Below are positions 7,173 through 16,008 of a DNA stretch of 28,170 nt, in pieces. Below the pieces are notes generated by a model. That model saw only the letters and a program-made list of their open reading frames with translations. It was not told where the DNA came from and searched no databases. The position numbers were made by a program, and so were the translations under genes. Each line of letters starts with the position of its first letter. The first letter of the stretch is position 1. The stretch is from contig JBMOQX010000071.1 in the NCBI GenBank assembly GCA_049322755.1, forward strand, positions 1 through 28,170. The letters run 5' to 3'. This DNA is from DATIUV01 sp049322755. Lineage in GTDB: Bacteria > Pseudomonadota > Gammaproteobacteria > Burkholderiales > UBA6910.

Positions 7173-10100
7173 ATGCACGTCATCTTCCGCGAAACGCACG
7201 GGATGGAGGAAACCGCCGTCCCCCAGGATCTGGGGCAGGAGCCCGCGGATCTTGTCGTGCTGTCCTTCTCGGACAGCGACCTAAGTGCGTTCGCGGCCGC
7301 GTGGCGTCAGCTACCGGCGGGGAACCAGCCCCTGCCGTCGCTGCGTCTCGCAAATCTGTCGGCGCTGATGCACCCGCTATCGGTCGACACCTATGTCGAG
7401 CGGACGCTGGCCGGGTCGAAGGCGATCCTGATCCGGCTGATCGGCGGCACGCCTTACTGGAGCTATGGCGTACAGCAGGTGGAAGCGCTTGCCCGCGCGT
7501 GCGGCATCGCGCTCGCGGTGCTGCCCGGCGATGGCCGACCCGACGAACGACTGGATGACGCATCGACCGTGCCGACTCCCGTGCTGCGCGAACTCGCCCG
7601 GCTCTGCGACGCAGGCGGCGCCGAAGCCGCGCGCGCTGCGCTGTCGGTGCTGGCGCAGGCGGCGGGGTTAGGCGAACACGGGGTGCCGGGATGCGAGCCG
7701 TTGCCCGCCGCGGGGGGGTGGCGTCCTGACCGCGGGGTATGCGATCCGGGCGTCTATGTGGGCCGTCTCGAGCGGCCGCTGGTCCTGATTGTCTTCTACC
7801 GATCCTACCTTGCCGCGCATGACCTCGATCCGTTTGCCGCGCTGCACGCGGCGTTCGAGCGCTTGGGTTTCGACACGCTGTCGATCTTCGTTCCGTCGCT
7901 TAAGGAACCCCGTTCGCGCGAACAGGTCGACAGCTGGGTGCGCGCGCTCGCGCCCGTCGCGATCGTCAATGCGACCGCTTTCTCCGCGCGCGACGAAAGC
8001 GGCGACACTCCGCTCGACGGCGCGGGCGTTCCGGTGTTCCAGCTCGCACTCGCCACTTCGACGCGGGATGCGTGGGCAGGCGCATCGCGCGGCCTGTCTC
8101 CAGCTGACCTCGCGATGCACGTCGTGCTGCCCGAAATCGACGGGCGCATCTTCGCCGGGGTCGCCAGCTTCAAGGAAGTCGGCGGGCGCGATCCGGCGCT
8201 CGGCTTTGCGCAGAGCGCTCATCGCGCCGAGCCGAGCCGGATCGACGCGATCGCGGCCCGCATCACGCGCTGGATCGCACTGGCTACCAAGCCGGCGCGC
8301 GATCGACAGGTCGCAATTGTGCTCACCACCTACCCGGGCAAGCCGCACCAGATGGCGCATGCCGTGGGGCTCGACGCGCTGGCCTCTGCCGAAGCCATGC
8401 TGACCGATCTGGCGGCGGCCGGCTATGGTGCGAGCAGGAGCCGCGATCTTGCGGCGACGATTCAAGCGGAACACCTCCGCTGGCCGGTGGCGGATTACGG
8501 TGCCGCACTCACGGAGCTGCCGGACGACCTTCGCTCCGATCTGATCGCCTCTTGGGGCGCCCCTGAGCACGATCCTTCCGTCGTCGACGGCGCCTTTCGC
8601 TTTTCGGCCGTGACGATCGGCAATGTGCTCATCGCGCTCCAGCCTGAGCGGGGCAGTTCTGCCGAACGCGAAGGTGAGTATCACGATCTTTCCCGCTGCC
8701 CGCGGCACGGCTACGTCGCCTTCTACCTCTGGCTACGTCAGCGCCGGACAGACGCGCTCGTCCATATGGGCGCGCACGGAACGCTCGAATGGCTACCCGG
8801 CAAGGCGGTTGCGCTATCCGACAGCTGCTGGCCCGAAGCGCTCACCGGCTCGCTGCCCGTCATCTACCCGTTCATCGTCAACGATCCCGGCGAAGCGGCG
8901 CAGGCCAAGCGCCGCATCGGTGCGCTGACGATCGGCCATGCACCACCTCCGCTGGCGCCCTCTGGCACCGGGGCGGGGATGGAGCGGATCGAAGCGCTGC
9001 TCGATGAATTTTCGAACGCCGGCGGCCTAGATCCTGCGCGCCGTGACCGGTTGCAAGCCGACATTCGCGACGAAGCGGAAGCGCTCGGGTTGCAGGCCGA
9101 ACTCGGTCTCGACGCCGCTACGAGCCTGGTCGAGGCGATCACCAGGATCGACCGCTTCGTCTGCGACGTGAAGGAAGGCCAGTTCGGCGACGGTCTGCAC
9201 GTGTTCGGGCGCGGCGACCTCGGGGTCGGCGAACGCGACGGGCTGCTCACCGCACTCGATGGTCGGCGAGTCCCGCCTGGCCCGTCGGGCTCCCCGTTCC
9301 GTGGCCGGACTGACGTTCTGCCGACCGGGCGCAACCTCTACACGATCGACCCGCGCGCGGTGCCTTCGCGCTCGGCTTACACCCAGGGCGTCATTCTGGC
9401 CGAAGAACTGATCCGGCGCCATTTGCAGGATCATGGGGACTATCCCAGCGGGCTGGTTGTCGATCTGTGGGGATCGGCCACCATGCGCACCGCCGGCGAG
9501 GAATTCGCGATGGCGCTGCATCTGCTGGGCGCCAAGCCCGTGTGGGATTCCGCCTCAGAGCGCGTGACAGGTGTCGAGATCTTGCCGATCGCCTTGCTGG
9601 ACCGACCGCGCCTCGACGTTACGCTTCGGGTCTCGGGCCTCTTCCGGGATACGTTCCCCACGCTGCCGCTGCTGTTCGGTCAGGCGGTGCGCGCGCTGTG
9701 CGCCAGGGATGAACCTGCGGACTGGAACCCGTTCGCAAACACCGAGGCCGCGCCGCGCGTGTACGGGCCGCAACCCGGCAGCTATGGGCTCGGGCTCGGC
9801 GATGCCGGCGAAGTCTATACCGATGCCGCCCGACGCGCTGCTGGAGAGGCCTGGCTTGCGGCATCGGATCATGCGCTCGACGCACCCGATGCGCTTGCCG
9901 ACCCGGAAGGGCTGCGGCGGCGCGTCGCGGGCGCGGACGCCTTCGTCCACCTGCAGGACCTGCCCGAAACCGACCTGTTGTTGGCGGCCGATTATGCCGC
10001 GCACGAGGCGGGCTTTGCTGCCGCTCAGGCGATCGCGGGGGGCAGCGCCGCGCTCTATCACCTCGACAGCCGCGACCCCGCGCATCCCGTCGCCCGCCCG

Positions 10101-10451
10101 TTGACCGAGGAAATCGCGCGTGTGGTGCGCTCCCGCGCCGCACAACCGGGCTGGGTTGCGGGAATGATGCGTCACGGCTTTCGTGGCGGCGCAGAGTTGG
10201 CAGCGACGCTCGACCATATGGGTGCCTTCGCACATCTGGCCGGTACTGTTCCGTCGCATCTTTTCGACCTCTACTATGACGCCACGCTCGGCGAGCCGGG
10301 TGTCCGCGCCTTCCTTGAACGCGACAATCCCGGTGCACTGGCGGCGATGGAGGCGCGTTTCGCGGCGCTTCATGCGGCCGGTCTTTGGACCACCCGGCGC
10401 AATTCGATCCTCGCCAGCCTGGCTCTTCCCGATTCGGGAGGCACGGCATGA
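7173..10451 (+). CDS. cobN: CobN, large subunit of aerobic cobaltochelatase
   Basis: CobN is the corrin-binding subunit that inserts Co2+ into hydrogenobyrinic acid a,c-diamide with ATP supplied by CobS/CobT. The CobN/magnesium-chelatase signature HMGAHGTLEWLPGK starts at residue 531. It is followed by SDSCWPEALTGSLPVIYPFIVNDPGEA and, near residue 850, WNPFANTEAAPRVYGPQPGSYG. The protein is 1092 residues, shorter than the roughly 1275 of the Pseudomonas denitrificans enzyme but covering both ends of the family. ATG 7173 has a weak ribosome-binding site, and reinitiation from the cobW stop is likely. It ends in an ATGA overlap with cobG. No cobS or cobT chelatase subunit gene is in this window. 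Confidence 0.95.
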   Translation: MHVIFRETHGMEETAVPQDLGQEPADLVVLSFSDSDLSAFAAAWRQLPAGNQPLPSLRLANLSALMHPLSVDTYVERTLAGSKAILIRLIGGTPYWSYGVQQVEALARACGIALAVLPGDGRPDERLDDASTVPTPVLRELARLCDAGGAEAARAALSVLAQAAGLGEHGVPGCEPLPAAGGWRPDRGVCDPGVYVGRLERPLVLIVFYRSYLAAHDLDPFAALHAAFERLGFDTLSIFVPSLKEPRSREQVDSWVRALAPVAIVNATAFSARDESGDTPLDGAGVPVFQLALATSTRDAWAGASRGLSPADLAMHVVLPEIDGRIFAGVASFKEVGGRDPALGFAQSAHRAEPSRIDAIAARITRWIALATKPARDRQVAIVLTTYPGKPHQMAHAVGLDALASAEAMLTDLAAAGYGASRSRDLAATIQAEHLRWPVADYGAALTELPDDLRSDLIASWGAPEHDPSVVDGAFRFSAVTIGNVLIALQPERGSSAEREGEYHDLSRCPRHGYVAFYLWLRQRRTDALVHMGAHGTLEWLPGKAVALSDSCWPEALTGSLPVIYPFIVNDPGEAAQAKRRIGALTIGHAPPPLAPSGTGAGMERIEALLDEFSNAGGLDPARRDRLQADIRDEAEALGLQAELGLDAATSLVEAITRIDRFVCDVKEGQFGDGLHVFGRGDLGVGERDGLLTALDGRRVPPGPSGSPFRGRTDVLPTGRNLYTIDPRAVPSRSAYTQGVILAEELIRRHLQDHGDYPSGLVVDLWGSATMRTAGEEFAMALHLLGAKPVWDSASERVTGVEILPIALLDRPRLDVTLRVSGLFRDTFPTLPLLFGQAVRALCARDEPADWNPFANTEAAPRVYGPQPGSYGLGLGDAGEVYTDAARRAAGEAWLAASDHALDAPDALADPEGLRRRVAGADAFVHLQDLPETDLLLAADYAAHEAGFAAAQAIAGGSAALYHLDSRDPAHPVARPLTEEIARVVRSRAAQPGWVAGMMRHGFRGGAELAATLDHMGAFAHLAGTVPSHLFDLYYDATLGEPGVRAFLERDNPGALAAMEARFAALHAAGLWTTRRNSILASLALPDSGGTA

Positions 10452-11578
10452 GTGGAGGCGTGGTGAAAGGGTGGTGCCCCGACGCCTGGCGCCCGATGAT
10501 GGCGGGTGACGGGCTGCTCGTCCGCGTGAAGCCGCGCCTCGGTCGCCTCTCGCGTGCGCAGGTGCTGGGGCTGTGCGATGCCGCCATCGCGTTCGGTCAT
10601 GGCCTGATTGATTGTACTAGCCGAGCGAATCTCCAGATCCGCGGGGTCCGTGAGGATGGTTGGCCCAAGCTGCTGGCGGCGCTGATGGACCTGGGGCTCG
10701 TCGACACGGATTCGGCCGCCGAGAAGAAGCGCAACATCGTCATCGCGCCCGACTGGGAAGAGGGCGACGACAGCCACAGGATTGCGACCGAGCTGCTGGC
10801 CCGGCTCGATGGGATTCCCGAACTGCCGGGCAAGGCAGGCTTCGTCGTCGATGCCGGCCTCTCGCCCACACTCGCTGGGGTAGCGGGCGATTTCCGGGTC
10901 GAGCGCGGCGCGACTGGCGGGTTGATCCTGCGCGCCGATGGCCGGGAAACCGGGGTCGAACTCGCGAGGGGGGAGGAGGCAGACGCGCTCGTCGCACTCG
11001 CGCGATGGTTCGCCGAAAGCGGGGGTGCCACCGCCGGACGCATGGCACGCCACCGCGCCGCTTTGCCGGCCTGCGCCGTCGGAGCGACGCCGCCTGCCCT
11101 GGCCGCTCCGGGAATTGTGCCCGGGCCGCACCGTTTGGGCGCGGCTTACGGGCTCCCCTTCGGCCACATCGAAGCACGTGCGCTGCGCAGTCTTGTCGAA
11201 GCGCCGCTCGTTCATGCGGTGCGGATCACCCCGTCGCGGATCATCTTGGTCGAGGGCGCCGCCGTCGCGGCCGGAGAGGGGCTGCTCGTCAGTCCGGTTG
11301 ATCCACTGCTGCGGGCGGATGCCTGTCCCGGCGCGCCGTTCTGCCCGCAGGCGACGGTCAGCACACGCGATCTCGCACGCGCGCTCGCGCCGTTCGTCGC
11401 CGGGCGGCTTCACGTGTCGGGATGCGCCAAGGGGTGCGCCCGCCCACAGGCTACCGACGTCACCCTCACCGGCCGCGACGGCCTTTTCGATATCGCCTTC
11501 GATGCCTGCGCCGGATCGTCCGCCGTGCGCGCCAGCCTCGAACCGCGCGATGTCCTTGCTCATTTCGGAGCCCCTTGA
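10448..11578 (+). CDS. cobG: CobG, precorrin-3B synthase (oxygen-dependent)
   Basis: CobG is a monooxygenase with an Fe-S centre that hydroxylates precorrin-3A at C-20 using O2, the step that defines the aerobic pathway. The 376-residue protein resembles sulfite/nitrite reductases. An N-terminal ferredoxin-like repeat includes TSRANLQIRGV. The [4Fe-4S] ligands appear as C293-x5-C299 (CPGAPFC) and C326-x3-C330 (CAKGC). ATG 10448 overlaps the cobN stop in an ATGA. Its presence, with CobF and CobN and without CbiK/CbiD-type genes, places this locus in the late-cobalt route. Confidence 0.95.
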   Translation: MSGGVVKGWCPDAWRPMMAGDGLLVRVKPRLGRLSRAQVLGLCDAAIAFGHGLIDCTSRANLQIRGVREDGWPKLLAALMDLGLVDTDSAAEKKRNIVIAPDWEEGDDSHRIATELLARLDGIPELPGKAGFVVDAGLSPTLAGVAGDFRVERGATGGLILRADGRETGVELARGEEADALVALARWFAESGGATAGRMARHRAALPACAVGATPPALAAPGIVPGPHRLGAAYGLPFGHIEARALRSLVEAPLVHAVRITPSRIILVEGAAVAAGEGLLVSPVDPLLRADACPGAPFCPQATVSTRDLARALAPFVAGRLHVSGCAKGCARPQATDVTLTGRDGLFDIAFDACAGSSAVRASLEPRDVLAHFGAP

Positions 11579-12207
11579 TGCCCCTTGTCTATGAAACCGA
11601 CGGCGCGGCGATCTACCGTCAGTCGTTCGCCATGATCCGCGCCGAATCCCGTCTTGCGCGCTTCTCGGCCGACGAAGAGCCGGTGGCGGTGCGGATGATC
11701 CATGCTGCCGGCCTGGTGGACCTTGCCAAGCACATCCGCTTCTCGCCTGGCTTTGCGCAAACCGCACGCGCGGCGTTGGCGGGGGGTGCGCCGATCCTGT
11801 GCGACGCGAGGATGGTCTCCGAGGGAATCACGCGCGCGCGCCTCCCCGCCGCCAATCCGATCGTCTGCACGTTGGGGGATGCCGCTGTGCCCGAACTGGC
11901 ACGGACGATGGGCAACACCCGCTCCGCTGCCGCGCTCGAACTGTGGCGGCCGCACCTCGCCGGCGCCGTGGTGGCGATTGGGAATGCGCCGACTGCGCTG
12001 TTTCACCTGCTCAACATGCTGGAAGATCCCGACTGTCCCCGCCCGGCGGCGATCATCGGCTGTCCGGTGGGGTTCGTTGGTGCGGTGGAATCGAAGGCAG
12101 CGCTGTGGGCAGCGCAACTGGTGCCATGCTGCATCGTCGAGGGGCGTCTCGGCGGCAGTGCCATCACCGTCGCGGCAGTCAACGCGCTTGCGAGCAGCGC
12201 CGAATGA
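11578..12207 (+). CDS. cobH: CobH, precorrin-8X methylmutase
   Basis: CobH moves the C-11 methyl group to C-12, turning precorrin-8x into hydrogenobyrinic acid. The 209-residue protein has the catalytic histidine at H42 (MIHAAG), equivalent to His43 of characterised enzymes. CDARMVSEGI, GNAPTALFHLLNML and CPVGFVGAVESK follow, and it ends with GGSAITVAAVNAL. The start at ATG 11578 shares one base with the cobG stop (TGATG), and its own stop overlaps cobI in an ATGA. Length and all core motifs are complete. Confidence 0.95.
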   Translation: MPLVYETDGAAIYRQSFAMIRAESRLARFSADEEPVAVRMIHAAGLVDLAKHIRFSPGFAQTARAALAGGAPILCDARMVSEGITRARLPAANPIVCTLGDAAVPELARTMGNTRSAAALELWRPHLAGAVVAIGNAPTALFHLLNMLEDPDCPRPAAIIGCPVGFVGAVESKAALWAAQLVPCCIVEGRLGGSAITVAAVNALASSAE

Positions 12208-12944
12208 CGACGATTCAGCCACCCTGCGGAACGATTCACGGCGTGGGCCTCGGGCCCGGCGCGCCCGACCTCCTCAGCGTCCGGGCCGACCGGCTGGTGC
12301 GCGGCGCGCGCAACGTGGCCTATTTCCGCAAGGCCGGCCGGCGGGGTCAGGCGCGGGCGATCGCTGAGGGGATGCTCCACCCCGAAGCCGTCGAAATCCC
12401 GATGGAATATCCGGTGACCACTGAAATCCCGGTCTCCGACCCGCGCTACAACGCTTGCCTGAGCTCATTCTATGCGCAGTGTACGGAGCGCCTCTCCAGC
12501 CTCGCGCAGGCGGGGGAGGATGTCGTTGTGCTCTGCGAGGGCGACCCGTTCTTCTACGGCTCGTTCATGCACCTGCACTCCCGGCTGTCGGGTGTGGTGC
12601 CGGTCGAGGTGGTGCCGGGCATCACCGGCATGGCCGGCGCGTGGAACGCGACAGGGCTCCCCATCACCTGGGGCGACGATGTGCTGACGGTAGCGATGGC
12701 CACCCTGCCCGAGGAAGAACTGGTCCGGCGCATCCGCGATACCGACGCGCTGGTGGTGATGAAGATCGGGCGCAACCTGCCCAAGCTGCGGCGTGCGGTG
12801 GCAGCGGCGGGGCGCGAAGCGTCGGCGTGGCTGGTGGAGCATGCGGCCATGCCGGGGCAGCGGGTGCGCCGGCTGGCCGAAGCGGAAAGCGTAACGCCGT
12901 ATTTTTCGATCCTGCTGATCCATGGCCAGGGGCGCAGGCCGTGA
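12204..12944 (+). CDS. cobI: CobI, precorrin-2 C-20 methyltransferase
   Basis: CobI is an S-adenosylmethionine-dependent methyltransferase that makes precorrin-3A. The 246-residue protein opens with the tetrapyrrole-methylase GVGLGPGAPDLLSVRA. It has the CobI-typical VVLCEGDPFFYGSFMHL and VVPGITGMAGAWNATGLPI, and ends with the conserved SVTPYFSILLIHG. ATG 12204 overlaps the cobH stop (ATGA), and the last bases overlap the cobJ GTG start (GTGA). The EGDPFFYGS motif distinguishes it from the other methylases in this operon. Confidence 0.94.
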   Translation: MTTIQPPCGTIHGVGLGPGAPDLLSVRADRLVRGARNVAYFRKAGRRGQARAIAEGMLHPEAVEIPMEYPVTTEIPVSDPRYNACLSSFYAQCTERLSSLAQAGEDVVVLCEGDPFFYGSFMHLHSRLSGVVPVEVVPGITGMAGAWNATGLPITWGDDVLTVAMATLPEEELVRRIRDTDALVVMKIGRNLPKLRRAVAAAGREASAWLVEHAAMPGQRVRRLAEAESVTPYFSILLIHGQGRRP

Positions 12945-13714
12945 GTGCCGGGACGCGCGGCTGGCTGGCGATCGCCGGGCTCGGACCCGGGGACGAGGCG
13001 CTGATCACGCCCGAAGTCAGCGCTGCGCTGGCGGAAGCGACCGACGTCATCGGCTATATTCCCTACGTCGCGCGGATCGCGCCGCGCGAAGGGCTGGTGC
13101 TGCACCCCTCCGACAACCGGGTCGAGTTGGACCGCGCAACGGCGGCGCTGGAACTGGCGGCGCAGGGGCGGCAGGTGGTGGTGGTGTCCTCGGGCGATCC
13201 GGGCGTCTTTGCGATGGCAGCGGCGGTGTTCGAGGCGCTCGAGACCGGCCCCGTCGAATGGCGCGACCTCGACATCCGGGTGATGCCCGGGATCACCGCC
13301 ATGCTGGCTGCAAGCGCGCGCGCCGGAGCGCCGCTGGGGCATGACTTCTGCGCGATCAACTTGTCCGATAACCTGAAGCCCTGGGCGCTGATCGAGAAGC
13401 GCCTTCGATTGGCCGCAGAGGCGGACTTCGCGATCGCCTTCTACAACCCCCGTTCGAAGTCGCGGCCGGAAGGCTTCACGCGCGCGCTGGAGGTGCTGCG
13501 CGAAGCTTGCGGAGACGATCGCCCGGTGCTGTTCGCCCGCGCGATCGCGACGCCCGAGGAGGCGTTGCGGATCGTGCCGTTGACCGAGGCGCGGCCGGAG
13601 ATGGCCGATATGCGCACGATGGTGATCGTCGGGTCGAGCCGAACCCGCATCATCGAGCGCAAGGCAGGCCCGATCCTCTACACCCCAAGGTTCGTGCCCG
13701 AGGCGGAGGCATGA
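12941..13714 (+). CDS. cobJ: CobJ, precorrin-3B C-17 methyltransferase
   Basis: CobJ methylates C-17 and contracts the ring to give precorrin-4. The 257-residue protein begins with IAGLGPGDEALITPE and has VVVVSSGDPGVFAMAAAVFE, DIRVMPGITAMLAASARAGAPLGHDFCAINLSD and FYNPRSKSR, all typical of CobJ/CbiH. It starts at GTG 12941 in a GTGA overlap with cobI. Its end overlaps the end of the oppositely oriented cobK by 37 bp. The next + strand gene of the operon, cobL, starts only 724 nt later, beyond cobK. Confidence 0.95.
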   Translation: MSAGTRGWLAIAGLGPGDEALITPEVSAALAEATDVIGYIPYVARIAPREGLVLHPSDNRVELDRATAALELAAQGRQVVVVSSGDPGVFAMAAAVFEALETGPVEWRDLDIRVMPGITAMLAASARAGAPLGHDFCAINLSDNLKPWALIEKRLRLAAEADFAIAFYNPRSKSRPEGFTRALEVLREACGDDRPVLFARAIATPEEALRIVPLTEARPEMADMRTMVIVGSSRTRIIERKAGPILYTPRFVPEAEA

Positions 13715-14439
13715 GCCAGCCAACTGAGCACATCTTCTGCCCGATGGACCTCGACCCGTTTCGGCATGGCGGGGCGATCGATCATCAGGACAGGGACGCC
13801 CAGCGCACGGGCCGCGATCAGCTTCGCTTCGGCACCGTTCCCACCGGCGTTCTTGCAGACCACCAGATCGATCGCGTGCGCTTCCAGCAGGGTGCGGTCA
13901 CCCTCGGAGGTGAAGGGTCCGCGATCGACGACCAGATCGTGGTGCGGCAAGGCAGGCGGAGGATCCGGCACATCGACGAAGCGCAGCAGATAGCGGTGCT
14001 GCGGCTGCGCGGCGAAGGCTTCGACATGCATCCGCCCCAGTGCGAGCATCACGTTCCTGGGGGGGCCTGCCAGCGCCGCGACCGCACGGCTCATGTCGGC
14101 AACGTGGGTCCAGCGGTCTCCGTCGACGGGCTCCCATGCCGGTCGGGTGAGCGCGACGTGCGGAATGCCCGCCGCCCGCGCGGCTTCCACGGCATGCGCG
14201 CTCATCGTTGCTGCAAAGGGGTGGGTGGCATCGACCAGGTGGGTCACACGGTGCGTGCGCAGATACTCGGCCAGCCCCGCTGCCCCGCCGAACCCGCCGA
14301 TACGCACCGGCACCGGCTGACTACGCGGCTTCTCGGTTCTGCCGGCATAGCTCAGCGTCGCGGCGATGCCCTGTGCCGCAAGCAGGGCGGCAAGCGCGCT
14401 CGCTTCGGTCGTTCCGCCGAGCAGGAGGACGTTCGGCAT
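13678..14439 (-). CDS. cobK: CobK, precorrin-6A reductase, on the opposite strand
   Basis: CobK reduces precorrin-6A to precorrin-6B with NADPH. The 253-residue protein starts MPNVLLLGGTTEASALA, a Rossmann-type dinucleotide-binding turn. HLVDATHPFAATMS, LALGRMHVEAF and VCKNAGGNGAEAKLIAARALGVPV follow, all CobK/CbiJ signatures. It is the only cob gene on the minus strand. Its ATG (14439-14437) interlocks with the cobL ATG (14438-14440) in a CATG, and its tail overlaps cobJ by 37 bp. Its promoter must therefore lie inside cobL. Transcripts of the main operon run antisense through it. The opposite orientation also occurs in other alphaproteobacterial cob clusters as far as I recall. Confidence 0.95.
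   Translation of the reverse strand: MPNVLLLGGTTEASALAALLAAQGIAATLSYAGRTEKPRSQPVPVRIGGFGGAAGLAEYLRTHRVTHLVDATHPFAATMSAHAVEAARAAGIPHVALTRPAWEPVDGDRWTHVADMSRAVAALAGPPRNVMLALGRMHVEAFAAQPQHRYLLRFVDVPDPPPALPHHDLVVDRGPFTSEGDRTLLEAHAIDLVVCKNAGGNGAEAKLIAARALGVPVLMIDRPAMPKRVEVHRAEDVLSWLAHASASGTNLGV
14423..14428 (+). promoter_or_regulatory. Ribosome-binding site of cobL inside antisense cobK
   Basis: AGGAGG lies 9 nt before the cobL ATG at 14438 and at the same time covers, on the other strand, codons 4-6 of cobK. It fixes the cobL start and gives it its own strong initiation signal, which it needs because the previous + strand stop is over 700 nt away. Confidence 0.7.
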
Positions 14440-15646
14440 GGCTGACCCTGTTCTCCAGACCTGGTTGACGATCGTCGGCGTCGGCGAAGACGGCGCCGCC
14501 GGACTGTCGGCCGCGGGCCAAGAGGCGCTGGCGCAGGCCGAGCTCGTGATGGGATCGGCCCGCCATCTCTCTCTGCTGCCGGCACTTACTTGCCCGACCA
14601 TCGAATGGCCAGTGCCCTTTGGCGACGGCGTTGCGCGTTTGCTCGAGCATCGCGGACGACGCGTGGCGATGCTGGCCTCGGGTGATCCTTTCTGGTTCGG
14701 TGCGGGGACGAGCGTGACGCGCCACCTCGATCGCGGCGAGTGGGTCGCGCATCCTGCTCCCTCCAGCTTCGCTGTCGCCGCTGCACGGCTTGGCTGGCCG
14801 CTGGAGGACACGGCGTGTCTTGGCCTCCATGCGGCGCCGCTGGAGCGCCTGCGCCCTCATCTCGCGCCGGGCCGGCGCGTGCTCGGGCTGCTCCGCGATG
14901 GCGGAGCAGTGCCGGCACTGGCCCGATATCTGGTGCGGCAGGGTTTCGGGCAGTCGATGCTGCATGTCCTCGAGGCGCTCGGCGGCCCGCGCGAGCGAAT
15001 TCGTCACGCGCGTGCCGAAAGCTTGAGCTTCGCCGATACTATCCACCCCGTTGCGGTCGGCATCGAAGTCCAAGGCGAGGGTGCCACGGTTCCGACGGCA
15101 TCGGGGATCGCCGACGACTTCTTCGAATCTGATGGCCAGATCACCAAGCGGCCGGTTCGGGCGCTGACTTTGTCGGCGCTCGCGCCTCGCGCGGGCGAGC
15201 TGTTGTGGGACATCGGCGCCGGGTCCGGATCGATCGCGATCGAGTGGCTGCTCGCACACCCGGCCAACCGCGCAGTCGCGATAGAGGCCGATCCCGCGCG
15301 CGCCAAACGCGTGCGTGAGAACGCGATGAAGCTTGGCATGGATCGGCTGGAAGTCGTCGTCGGCCAAGCCCCGGAAGTCTTGCCCGGCGGCCCCGATCCC
15401 GACGCGGTGTTCGTCGGAGGCGGGCTTTCGGAAGCGCTGCTGGAGGTGCTTTGGACGCGCCTTCGCCCTGGCACGCGGCTGGTCGCGAATGCGGTTACGC
15501 TGGAATCCGAAGCTGTCCTCGCCGGCTGGCATGTGGCGAAGGGTGGCACGCTGCTGCGCGTCGAACTGGCTGATGCGGTGCCGCTCGGAACCCGTCACGG
15601 CTGGAAGGCGCGCTATCCCGTCGTGCAATGGAGCGTAGTGCTGTGA
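14438..15646 (+). CDS. cobL: CobL, precorrin-6B C-5,15-methyltransferase (decarboxylating)
   Basis: CobL methylates C-5 and C-15 and decarboxylates the C-12 acetate, giving precorrin-8x. It is a fusion of two methyltransferases. Residues 1 to about 205 are CbiE-like (TIVGVGEDGAAGL, VAMLASGDPFWFGAG). The C-terminal half is CbiT-like with a class I SAM site, LLWDIGAGSGSIAIEW. Total length is 402 residues. ATG 14438 is supported by AGGAGG 9 nt upstream. The start interlocks with that of the divergent cobK, and the stop overlaps cobE in a GTGA. Confidence 0.95.
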   Translation: MADPVLQTWLTIVGVGEDGAAGLSAAGQEALAQAELVMGSARHLSLLPALTCPTIEWPVPFGDGVARLLEHRGRRVAMLASGDPFWFGAGTSVTRHLDRGEWVAHPAPSSFAVAAARLGWPLEDTACLGLHAAPLERLRPHLAPGRRVLGLLRDGGAVPALARYLVRQGFGQSMLHVLEALGGPRERIRHARAESLSFADTIHPVAVGIEVQGEGATVPTASGIADDFFESDGQITKRPVRALTLSALAPRAGELLWDIGAGSGSIAIEWLLAHPANRAVAIEADPARAKRVRENAMKLGMDRLEVVVGQAPEVLPGGPDPDAVFVGGGLSEALLEVLWTRLRPGTRLVANAVTLESEAVLAGWHVAKGGTLLRVELADAVPLGTRHGWKARYPVVQWSVVL

Positions 15647-16008
15647 TCGTCGCGGGCTTCGGATTTCGGGCGGGCACCAGCGTGTCCTCGCTGCGTGCGG
15701 CGCTTGCGTTGGCGCAGGAAGGTTCGCCGCCCGTTACCTTGCTTGCCACGGTGGCGGACAAGGCGCCGGCGCTGGCGCCGCTGGCTGACGCGCTCGGTCT
15801 CGCGCTCACCGGTGTATCGGCCGACGCGCTGACGCATCCATCGACGCCGACCCGATCCGTCGCAAGCTTGAAGACGCGCGGTGCCGGCAGCGTTGCAGAA
15901 GCCGCGGCGCTCGCGGCGGCCGGTCCGGGCGCGCGCCTGCTGGGCTCGCGCCATGTTTCACCCGATCGGATGGCGACTTGCGCCATCGCAGAAGGAACTG
16001 CGAATTGA
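15643..16008 (+). CDS. cobE: CobE, CbiG C-terminal-like accessory protein
   Basis: CobE corresponds to the C-terminal domain of CbiG and is needed for aerobic cobalamin synthesis, though its exact role is unsettled. The protein of about 121 residues has the family start VAGFGFRAGTSVSSL, a central LATVADKAPALAPLADALGL, and the TPTRSVASLKTRGAGSVAEAAAL region. GTG 15643 is favoured because GGAG (15630-15633) lies 9 nt before it and it gives the GTGA overlap common in this operon. ATG 15628, five codons earlier, is possible. It is followed by a TTGA overlap with cobM. Confidence 0.88.
   Translation: MIVAGFGFRAGTSVSSLRAALALAQEGSPPVTLLATVADKAPALAPLADALGLALTGVSADALTHPSTPTRSVASLKTRGAGSVAEAAALAAAGPGARLLGSRHVSPDRMATCAIAEGTAN

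Noticed and set aside
6078..7199. A 373-codon frame antisense to cobW
   Set aside because: Shadow of cobW. No domain and atypical composition.
13711..14445. A + strand frame starting ATGA right at the cobJ stop and running through cobK
   Set aside because: The overlap mimics the operon style, but the product has no family features and cobK on the other strand is a clear gene.
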